Shown here piece after piece: positions 1 through 4,977 of a stretch of DNA of 6,115 nt. A program made the translations under genes and the position numbers. The stretch lies in NCBI GenBank assembly GCA_964556705.1, contig CAZKXX010000151.1, positions 1 through 6,115 of the forward strand. Direction: 5' to 3'. The first letter of the stretch is position 1. Every line of letters starts with the position of its first letter. The stretch comes from CAZKXX01 sp964556705 (lineage in GTDB: Bacteria > Acidobacteriota > Terriglobia > UBA7540). Below the pieces are notes generated by a model that had not been told where the DNA came from, made no database searches, and saw only the letters and a program-made list of their open reading frames with translations.

Positions 1-37
1 ATCCTGAGCCCCGATGCTCTCGATCGGGGCGAAGGAT
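1..37. repeat. Hairpin / inverted repeat downstream of feoB, possible dispersed intergenic repeat
   Basis: Seen: outer arms ATCCT (1-5) and AGGAT (33-37), a symmetric GA/GA internal loop (6-7 and 31-32), inner arms GCCCCGAT (8-15) and ATCGGGGC (23-30), and a 7-base loop (16-22). The 13 paired positions plus tandem G-A mismatches would form a strong stem in RNA from either strand. It lies 45 bases past the feoB stop, so it could help end feoB transcription or protect its 3' end, but no clear T-run follows on the minus strand. The ATCCTGAGC...GCGAAGGATCT frame resembles intergenic repeats I associate with acidobacterial genomes; this is from memory only. The element may extend left of the window. 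Confidence 0.6.
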
Positions 38-81
38 CTCCACCAAATTTCAGCGCCTTGGCTTCGACTGATTAAGGCAGG

Positions 82-2076
82 TTAGCCGAGAGTGCCGAGC
101 AACCCGCGCGCCCCGAGCCCGATGGCGACGGCCAGGACGACGAGCGTCCCGGAAATCATCGCCGTCTGACGCCGCCCCAGCTCCCGCCCGAGCGTCGCGA
201 GTGTGGCAATGCAGGGAACGTAGTACGCCACGAACAGCGTAAAGACGATCATCTGGCCCGCGGTCATCACCGCGCCGATATCGGTCGTTCCCAGCGCCTG
301 CATCAGCATGAGGAGTGACAGTTCCTTGCGCAGCACGCCGAAAATGAGCGTCAGTCCGACGGCGGCGGGAAGGCCGAGCGCCCAGGTGAGCGGCCTCAGA
401 ATCGTGTTGATCACCGTCTCCCAGCCGAAATACTCGATGAGGCCGAGCACGGCGCTGCCGACAATCAGCAGCGGCACGGCGACGACGACAAACTCCTTCA
501 GCCGCCACCAGGTCTTGAGCATCACGACGCGCGCCGACGGCCGGCGGTAGGGCGGCACTTCCATCAGCATGCCCGGCGCGATTTCCGGCCAGATACGCGC
601 CAGAACGTGCCCCGCCAGCATTACAACGAGCAGGTTGAAGAGATAAATCCCCAGCGCCCAGTACGCGCCGAGATAAAACCCTACGAGCGCCAGAATCACC
701 ACCATGCGCGCGGAACAAGGCACGAGCACGGCCAGAAACGCGGCCACCGTCCGGTCGCGGCGCGACGGCAGGATGCGCGTCGCCATCACCGCCGGCACGC
801 TGCACCCATAGCCGATGAGCAGCGGCACCGTCGCCGTGCCGTGCAGCCCGATGCGATGCATCACGGCGTCCATGAGATAACCGACGCGCGCCAGATACCC
901 GACGTCTTCGAGAACGGCCAGCCCAATGAGGAATGGAAGCAAATACGGAAGCACAATGGCGACAGCGCCCGCCGTGCCCAGCAGCGCGCCCTTGAGAGCC
1001 GCGAAGGCCACACCCTGCGCGTGCAGGTGCGCGCCGAGAGACCCAATCAGTTGGTCGAAGAAATCGAGGATGCGCGTCTCGCCGAGCTGGCCGGCGTCGA
1101 AGACGAGTTTGAAGAAGCCGAGAAAAATGGCGGCGAGAAACACGTAACCGAGAAGCGGATGCATCAGCAGGCGGTCCGCCTGCTCGCGCCAGTCGGCGCG
1201 CGGGCGGCTGAGCCGCACGACGCGCTCGAACAGGTCGAGACACGCGGCGTGGCGCGCCGCCGCGAGCGCCGCGTCAGCGGGATGGCGCGTCTCGCGCTCG
1301 ATGGCCGCCTGGGCCTGGTGCAGTGCGCCGGCCGCGGTCGGGTCGAGTGCGCCGAGCGTCGCGGGATTGCTCTGAAGCAGCAACAGGGCCTGGAAGCGCG
1401 CGCTCGCGGGATCGGCCGCGTCGGCAACGGCTGTGGCGCGCGGAACAATCGCTTTGCTTCCCAAGCGTCTCGCTGCGGGGAGGCTCTTGCGGGCACTTCC
1501 CTCTCCGGCGCCTCGAAGGTCGAGGGCCAGTGCGCCAACGAATGGCTCGAGTTGCGGCGCGTAAGGAAAGGGCCGCGTTTCGGCCGTCGCGCTTGCCGCA
1601 TGGGCGACGGCGGTGCGGAAGGTTTCGACAATCCCCTGGCCGCGCGTGGCCACCGCTTCGACGACCGGCACGCCGAGTCGCCTGGCGAGCGCGCGAGCGT
1701 CCACCTCCATCCCCTTGCGGGTGGCCTCGTCCATCATGTTGAGCGCGATGACCAGCGGCTTTTCGAGGTCCAGCAATTCGAGCGTCAGGTTCAGACTGCG
1801 CGCCAGTTGCGAAGCGTCCACGATGTTAACGAGGACGTCGAAATCCTGCTCGAGGAGGAATTCGCGGCTGCAAGCTTCCGCCGCGCTTTCGGCGGTCAGG
1901 GAATAAAGACCGGGGAGGTCCACAATCTCGACAATTTGTCCGTCGAGGCGCGTCTGGCCGCGCGTGTATTCAACCGTTGTGCCCGGGAAGTTGGAGGTGA
2001 GCGAACGATATCCGGCCACCGCGTTGAAAAAGGTGCTCTTGCCGGAATTGGGCTGGCCGACGAGGGCGATCTTCAC
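82..2076 (-). CDS. feoB: Ferrous iron transporter FeoB (GTPase plus membrane permease)
   Basis: FeoB imports Fe(II) across the inner membrane using a cytoplasmic G-protein domain fused to a gated membrane domain. The 664-residue product shows G1 GQPNSGKST (7-15), G2 threonines at 33-34, G3 DLPG (53-56), G4 NMMD (113-116) and a G5-like segment VATRGQG (142-148). A helical linker runs to about residue 300, and several hydrophobic segments follow from about 308. Both gate motifs are present: GYGCSVPAVMATR (422-434) with LVPCSAR (451-457), and VPCIATL (620-626); RKELSLLML lies at 583-591. The GTG start is chosen because it puts G1 at residue 7, follows a GGTGGA ribosome site and overlaps the feoA stop as GTGA; the reading frame stays open 55 codons further upstream, but that part overlaps feoA and looks non-coding. 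It is shorter than E. coli FeoB (773 residues), and no feoC follows. Residues about 189-222 of the linker are Ala/Arg-rich and look unlike usual FeoB. The stop is TAA. Confidence 0.97.
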   Translation of the reverse strand: MKIALVGQPNSGKSTFFNAVAGYRSLTSNFPGTTVEYTRGQTRLDGQIVEIVDLPGLYSLTAESAAEACSREFLLEQDFDVLVNIVDASQLARSLNLTLELLDLEKPLVIALNMMDEATRKGMEVDARALARRLGVPVVEAVATRGQGIVETFRTAVAHAASATAETRPFPYAPQLEPFVGALALDLRGAGEGSARKSLPAARRLGSKAIVPRATAVADAADPASARFQALLLLQSNPATLGALDPTAAGALHQAQAAIERETRHPADAALAAARHAACLDLFERVVRLSRPRADWREQADRLLMHPLLGYVFLAAIFLGFFKLVFDAGQLGETRILDFFDQLIGSLGAHLHAQGVAFAALKGALLGTAGAVAIVLPYLLPFLIGLAVLEDVGYLARVGYLMDAVMHRIGLHGTATVPLLIGYGCSVPAVMATRILPSRRDRTVAAFLAVLVPCSARMVVILALVGFYLGAYWALGIYLFNLLVVMLAGHVLARIWPEIAPGMLMEVPPYRRPSARVVMLKTWWRLKEFVVVAVPLLIVGSAVLGLIEYFGWETVINTILRPLTWALGLPAAVGLTLIFGVLRKELSLLMLMQALGTTDIGAVMTAGQMIVFTLFVAYYVPCIATLATLGRELGRRQTAMISGTLVVLAVAIGLGARGLLGTLG

Positions 2077-2330
2077 GGAACAACTTCCACCCGGACCCTT
2101 TCCGCCAGTCGCCGGCCAATTGCAACAAGGTTTCCGCCGCTCTCGACGACCAGAGGTCCCCCAAAAGGAGCCTTGCGGACGAGGGTGACTTGGTCGCCGA
2201 CGTGGAGGCCGAGTTGGTTCAGGTTGCGACGGACACCCCAACCTCCTGAAATCAAAGTGATTTTCATCACCGTTCCGGGCCGGGGCTGATAGAGGTTCAC
2301 GGCTGCGTCCAATTGCGCAAGAGGCATCAT
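2073..2330 (-). CDS. feoA: Ferrous iron transport protein FeoA
   Basis: FeoA is a small cytoplasmic SH3-like protein that assists FeoB, probably by contacting its cytoplasmic part. The 85-residue product has the family pattern: MPLAQL at 2-7, ISGGWGVRRNLNQLGL at 27-42, a VGDQVTLVRKAPFGGPLVV stretch at 44-62, and a closing LVAIGRRLAERVRVE at 68-82. This is the typical full length for a stand-alone FeoA. Two adjacent ATG codons (2330-2328 and 2327-2325) could start it; the outer one is used here, and a weak GAG-rich site (TAGAGTGAG) lies just upstream. Its TGA (2075-2073) overlaps the feoB GTG start, so the two are co-transcribed and probably coupled in translation. A repeat pair 77 bases upstream (2407-2434) may carry iron control. 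Confidence 0.94.
   Translation of the reverse strand: MMPLAQLDAAVNLYQPRPGTVMKITLISGGWGVRRNLNQLGLHVGDQVTLVRKAPFGGPLVVESGGNLVAIGRRLAERVRVEVVP
2086..2091 (-). promoter_or_regulatory. Ribosome binding site that fixes the feoB GTG start
   Basis: On the minus strand GGTGGA sits 9 bases before the GTG at 2076-2074, inside the last codons of feoA. Together with the GTGA overlap of the feoA stop and feoB start, it supports translational coupling and argues against the longer open frame reaching 2241. Confidence 0.6.
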
Positions 2331-2406
2331 CTCACTCTAGGCTCAGCAATGGGGTCTCCAAATTCGCCGATGCGAAAGACATTTTGCCGGCGAGAGAAAA
2401 TCGGGC

Positions 2407-2434
2407 AGTTGCAAATCAGTTCTTAGTTGCAACT
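2407..2434. promoter_or_regulatory. Candidate iron-responsive operator upstream of feoA
   Basis: Seen: AGTTGCAA at 2407-2414 and the perfect 10-base palindrome AGTTGCAACT at 2425-2434. The two copies are an 18-base direct repeat; the outer 8-mers AGTTGCAA (2407-2414) and TTGCAACT (2427-2434) are also an inverted repeat around a 12-base centre. Known: feo operons are usually controlled by Fur- or DtxR/MntR-type repressors that bind AT-rich dyads, and TGCAA-containing Fur-type boxes occur in some bacteria. Inferred: this is the site for such a regulator. No regulator gene is in the window, and I could not fit a convincing -35/-10 pair here. Confidence 0.45.
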
Positions 2435-2493
2435 CCTCAAGCTCCCCCTTCGCCACGGCCCCTTCACGAACTTTGACAGAAACTCGCCAGAGT

Positions 2494-2591
2494 GAGTGTG
2501 GAGGAATGATCGTCCCCGGACAGTGACTTTAGTCTCGAAGCTACGAGCCTCTGGCAGGGAATCCCTTTTCTGCGTGGCTTATACCACACTC
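2494..2591. repeat. Cluster of small dyads inside an 8-bp inverted repeat
   Basis: Outer arms are GAGTGTGG (2494-2501) and CCACACTC (2584-2591). Between them lie, in order, GTCC-cc-GGAC (2512-2521), GACT-tt-AGTC (2525-2534), CTCG-6-CGAG (2534-2547), AGGGA-a-TCCCT (2556-2566, followed by TTT) and GTGG-6-CCAC (2574-2587). The last hairpin uses the same CCAC as the outer arm, so the two pairings exclude each other. It could be a structured RNA, a decayed miniature element, or a 3'-end structure of the dehydrogenase transcript, which begins 9 bases before it. Each arm is short; the outer pair alone could arise by chance in a gap of this size. Confidence 0.3.
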
Positions 2592-2599
2592 CGCAGCAG

Positions 2600-3604
2600 C
2601 TAGGAGCCGACCAGATTTTGCGGGTGGCCGGCGAGGAAGGCGCGGAGGTTTTCGAGCGTCGTCTCGAGAATCCGCTGCACGGCCTCGCGACTGTTGAAGG
2701 CGATGTGCGGCGTGATCACCACGTTGTCTCGCCGGAAGAGCGAATGGTTCAGCAGCAGCGTGCGGAGCTTGTCCTGCGCGAGCGGCTGGGCGAGAATCTG
2801 GCGCTCGTCCTTCAACAATTCCTCGCCTTCCAGCACGTCGAGCGCGGCGCCGGCAAGCAGGCCGTCGTCAAGAGCCTCAGCAAGTGCGGCGGGGTCGATC
2901 AGGCCGCCGCGCGCCGTGTTGATGAGGAGCGCGCCTCGCTTCATCCGCCGGATGTTTTCCGAGTTGATCAGGTGATGCGTCCGCGCCGAATACGGGCAGT
3001 GCAGCGAGACGATGTCGGAAACCTGAAGAAGTTCATCCAGCGGCGCGTAGCGGAAGTTCAGCACTTCGGCGAGCAGCGGCTCCTGGCGAGGGTCGAAGGC
3101 AACCACGTTCATCCCGAATCCCTTGGCGATCTTGATGACGTGCAATCCGATGCGGCCCGCGCCGATCACACCGAGCGTTTTGCCCTCCAGATCGAAGCCA
3201 CGCAGCTCATCGAAGGGAATCCGCTTCGCCAGCGTGTGCACGAAGGCTTTGTGAATGTTTCGCGAGAGCGCGAGGATGAGCGCGAAAGTGTGCTCGGCGA
3301 CCGTATTCTCTCCGTAGGACGGCACGTTCGAAATCAGGACGCCGCGGGCTCGGCAGGCTTCCACATCAATGTGGTCAAAGCCAGTCGAGCGCGTAGCGAT
3401 GAATTTCAGCTTCGGAAGCATCGCCAACACGGAAGCGTCGAGTGCCGAGTGCACGAAGACGCTCACGATTTCCGCGTCGTTCGCCCGAGTGAGCGCCCGC
3501 TGATTGAGCGGCTCGGAGGCGAGCACTAATTCGTGTCCGTCCAACGGAGCCGTCGCCAGGGCTTCGCGCTCCCAGTCTTCCAGTTCGTAGAAAGCGATCT
3601 TCAT
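2600..3604 (-). CDS. NAD-dependent D-isomer 2-hydroxyacid dehydrogenase, D-lactate dehydrogenase-like
   Basis: This cytoplasmic oxidoreductase likely interconverts a 2-keto acid and a D-2-hydroxy acid with NAD(H), as in pyruvate to D-lactate. The 334-residue product is full length for the family. The substrate-domain segment STGFDHID is at 73-80 and NVPSYGENTVAEH at 93-105. The Rossmann motif GAGRIG (148-153) is followed by Asp171 in VVAFDP, which indicates NAD rather than NADP preference. The catalytic residues are present: Arg232 in NTARGGLID, Glu261 in DVLEGEE and His300 in ITPHIAFNS. Residues about 263-292, between Glu and His, form an extra loop as in the D-lactate-dehydrogenase-like branch. 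The ATG start gives the usual MKIAFYE strand opening; no good Shine-Dalgarno precedes it. It runs alone, divergent from the hydrolase gene. The true substrate cannot be read from sequence, so no gene symbol is given. Confidence 0.94.
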   Translation of the reverse strand: MKIAFYELEDWEREALATAPLDGHELVLASEPLNQRALTRANDAEIVSVFVHSALDASVLAMLPKLKFIATRSTGFDHIDVEACRARGVLISNVPSYGENTVAEHTFALILALSRNIHKAFVHTLAKRIPFDELRGFDLEGKTLGVIGAGRIGLHVIKIAKGFGMNVVAFDPRQEPLLAEVLNFRYAPLDELLQVSDIVSLHCPYSARTHHLINSENIRRMKRGALLINTARGGLIDPAALAEALDDGLLAGAALDVLEGEELLKDERQILAQPLAQDKLRTLLLNHSLFRRDNVVITPHIAFNSREAVQRILETTLENLRAFLAGHPQNLVGS

Positions 3605-3625
3605 GATGGAATCGCAGGAGTGAAC

Positions 3626-3655
3626 AATCTAACCGCAGCCACGGAGGAACGTCAA
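3626..3655 (-). promoter_or_regulatory. Candidate sigma70-type promoter of the dehydrogenase gene
   Basis: On the minus strand, TTGACG (3655-3650, five of six matches to the -35 consensus) is followed after 18 bases by TAGATT (3631-3626, four of six to the -10). Transcription would begin near 3619, giving a leader of about 15 bases before the ATG at 3604. A leader that short agrees with the lack of a clear Shine-Dalgarno. Confidence 0.5.
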
Positions 3656-3706
3656 CGAGGAGTTTGACCCCGCTGAGTCCGATTCGCCCCGCACGCGCCG
3701 CGGAAT

Positions 3707-3715
3707 TGCTAGAAT
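3707..3715 (+). promoter_or_regulatory. Extended -10 promoter of the hydrolase gene
   Basis: TG-C-TAGAAT matches the extended -10 pattern (TGn plus TATAAT with five of six). The same nine bases recur before lon at 4890-4898. No good -35 is found 16-18 bases upstream, as is common for extended -10 promoters. The predicted start near 3722 lies only a few bases before an in-frame TTG at 3725 and about 36 bases before the preferred ATG. Confidence 0.5.
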
Positions 3716-3757
3716 AGCCGGGCCTTGACACTCGCAGACGTTGCCCTCAAGCCGTTG

Positions 3758-4726
3758 ATGCAATCCGTGGATCGCCTGAAGATGCTCGCGAACAGCAAGC
3801 GGCCCACGCGCCTTCACGCGCCTTACACGCGCGAGATGGGCCACATCATGGCGCCGGAGTTTCTGGAGGACCCGGCGAAATTCTACTTCCGGCCCGGGCC
3901 GGTTCGCGAAGTCCGCGTCCTTCGCGAGTGGAAGTTGCGCGGCCGGCCGGTGACGGAAATCGCTTTCCCCAGTCCCGTCCGCACACGCTGGCGGGAGAAC
4001 AACACGGCTTACGGCTATCACCTGCGCCTCGGCGACGGCGGGCCGCATCCGGCGTTCGTCATTCTGCACGGCTGGGGGCGCAAGTCTTTGGCCGTCGAGC
4101 GCTGGCGGATCGGATTGCGCCTGGCGCGGCGCGGCATTGAAAGCCTGTTTCTTGTGATGCCGTTCCACCTGCAACGCACGCCGGAGGGAAGCTGGAGCGG
4201 CGAGTTCATGATTTCGGGCGACGTCGTGCGCACGGCGGAAAGCTTTCAGCAGACCGTCGCCGAAGTCCGCTCGATTCTCCCCTGGCTGCACGAGCGCTCG
4301 TCGCGCGTGGGGTTTCTGGGAATGAGCCTGGGCGGCATCATCGGACATCTGGCGATGTGCGTCGAGCGCTTCGACGCGGGCGTCACGATGCTCTCGAGCG
4401 GCAACAGCGCGGGCGTCACGTGGGAAGGCCGCATGACTCACTACGTGAGGCGCGACATCGAGCGCGCGGGCATCAACCGCGAACAACTCGAGAAGATCTG
4501 GTCGGTCACGAATCCCACGCTTCTCGCGCGGCACCACCAAACGCCGCGGCTGATGATGATGGCGGGCCGATACGACGAAATCGTTCCGCCCAAATTCACA
4601 CTGGAACTCTGGGAAGCGCTCGCGCGGCCGCCGCTGCGCTGGTATCCTTGCGCGCACTACAGCTCCTTCTTCTTTCTGGGTTCGATGGTGGACGAGGCGG
4701 CGCAATTCCTTCTTTCTGCCGATTGA
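3758..4726 (+). CDS. Alpha/beta hydrolase of unknown substrate, catalytic triad intact
   Basis: This is a predicted serine hydrolase of the alpha/beta fold, of 322 residues from the ATG. The oxyanion loop HGWG is at 104-107 and the nucleophile elbow GMSLGG has Ser190. Asp273 lies in AGRYDEIVPP and His300 in PCAHYSS, which is the correct order and spacing for a triad. About 100 residues precede the core and carry no signal peptide or membrane helix, so it is probably cytoplasmic. The layout, with a long segment before GxSxG that includes ISGDVVRTAES, reminds me of the ABHD18-like (PF09752) group, but this is only a resemblance. The start is uncertain: an in-frame TTG at 3725 would add 11 residues, and GTG 3767 or ATG 3782 are possible. 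No strong ribosome site decides it. CACGCGCCTT is tandemly duplicated at 3805-3824 within the N-terminal part. It is divergent from the dehydrogenase and separated from lon by 251 bases with a separate promoter, so its substrate cannot be inferred from operon partners. Confidence 0.9.
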   Translation: MQSVDRLKMLANSKRPTRLHAPYTREMGHIMAPEFLEDPAKFYFRPGPVREVRVLREWKLRGRPVTEIAFPSPVRTRWRENNTAYGYHLRLGDGGPHPAFVILHGWGRKSLAVERWRIGLRLARRGIESLFLVMPFHLQRTPEGSWSGEFMISGDVVRTAESFQQTVAEVRSILPWLHERSSRVGFLGMSLGGIIGHLAMCVERFDAGVTMLSSGNSAGVTWEGRMTHYVRRDIERAGINREQLEKIWSVTNPTLLARHHQTPRLMMMAGRYDEIVPPKFTLELWEALARPPLRWYPCAHYSSFFFLGSMVDEAAQFLLSAD

Positions 4727-4752
4727 TCTTCGCCACACTCATCCGGGAGCGT

Positions 4753-4767
4753 GAATCAGTTTGATTC
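4753..4767. other. Short AT-rich hairpin after the hydrolase gene
   Basis: GAATCA (4753-4758), a three-base loop GTT and TGATTC (4762-4767) form a perfect 6-bp stem 26 bases past the hydrolase stop. The stem is weak and no T-run follows, so it is at most a poor terminator; as DNA it could be a small operator. Confidence 0.3.
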
Positions 4768-4852
4768 CTGTACGGCTTTGGGTGCGCCCTTCACACAGCG
4801 TTTCCGCCCGCTCCCTCGCGTTGCGGGGTATTCACAAAGGAGTGACGCTTCG

Positions 4853-4864
4853 CGGCTCGAGCCG
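4853..4864. promoter_or_regulatory. Perfect 12-bp palindrome upstream of the lon promoter
   Basis: CGGCTCGAGCCG is fully self-complementary. Its centre is 37 bases upstream of the centre of the TAGAAT element at 4893-4898, roughly positions -52 to -41 relative to the expected start. That is a usual place for a transcription factor bound next to the polymerase. GC-rich palindromes also occur by chance in such DNA, so the role is an inference. Confidence 0.3.
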
Positions 4865-4889
4865 ACTTCGCACGACCCGGGGGGGACCG

Positions 4890-4898
4890 TGCTAGAAT
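4890..4898 (+). promoter_or_regulatory. Extended -10 promoter of lon
   Basis: TGCTAGAAT is identical to the element before the hydrolase gene. Transcription would begin near 4905, giving a leader of about 73 bases before the lon ATG. A run of seven G (4879-4885) lies just upstream and there is no consensus -35. I see no CIRCE element or clear heat-shock sigma factor pattern, although lon is often heat-induced. Confidence 0.5.
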
Positions 4899-4963
4899 GT
4901 CAGCCGAGGGCCAATCCCGGCGGCGGGCGGCGCGGCGGACCCGAAATTCCGCATCAAACAGCT

Positions 4964-4967
4964 GAGG
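4964..4967 (+). promoter_or_regulatory. Ribosome binding site of lon
   Basis: GAGG lies 10 bases before ATG 4978. An in-frame TTG at 4972 is only 4 bases from it, which is too close for initiation, so the ATG is preferred. Confidence 0.5.
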
Positions 4968-4977
4968 TCCCTTGACG

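Larger units (their letters stand above)
2331..2599. other. Non-coding gap between the dehydrogenase gene and feoA
   Basis: This 269-base stretch separates two minus-strand genes and has no credible open reading frame. It holds the feoA leader with a weak ribosome site, the AGTTGCAA repeat pair (2407-2434) and the dyad cluster 2494-2591. A TTGACA hexamer on the plus strand at 2473-2478 has no matching -10 at normal spacing. No clear intrinsic terminator with a T-run is seen for the dehydrogenase gene, whose stop borders the gap. Confidence 0.75.

Noticed and set aside
56..79. GCCTT/AAGGC inverted repeat at the end of feoB as a terminator
   Set aside because: Only a 5-bp stem around a 14-base loop, without a T-run on the minus strand.
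50..1243. A 397-codon minus-strand open frame overlapping feoB in another frame
   Set aside because: Extremely Arg/Ala/Gly-rich with no domain, and the feoB frame carries all the conserved motifs.
607..2289. A 560-codon open frame on the plus strand opposite feoB and feoA
   Set aside because: It is a shadow of GC-rich feoAB codons: Arg/His/Glu-rich with no recognisable motif, and it runs across two genes with complete family motifs on the other strand.
2473..2478. TTGACA hexamer suggesting a plus-strand promoter in the feoA upstream gap
   Set aside because: No -10-like sequence at 16-18 bases and no plus-strand gene follows.
3805..3824. Tandem copy of CACGCGCCTT
   Set aside because: Two copies inside coding sequence that encode ordinary residues in the hydrolase N-terminus; most likely chance or a small local duplication.
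3629..4738. A 369-codon minus-strand open frame opposite the hydrolase
   Set aside because: Low-complexity Arg/Ala/His composition; the plus strand has the intact catalytic triad and a promoter.
4751..4975. A 74-codon plus-strand open frame just before lon
   Set aside because: It overlaps the lon promoter and leader, has no recognisable motif and no supporting ribosome site; judged non-coding.
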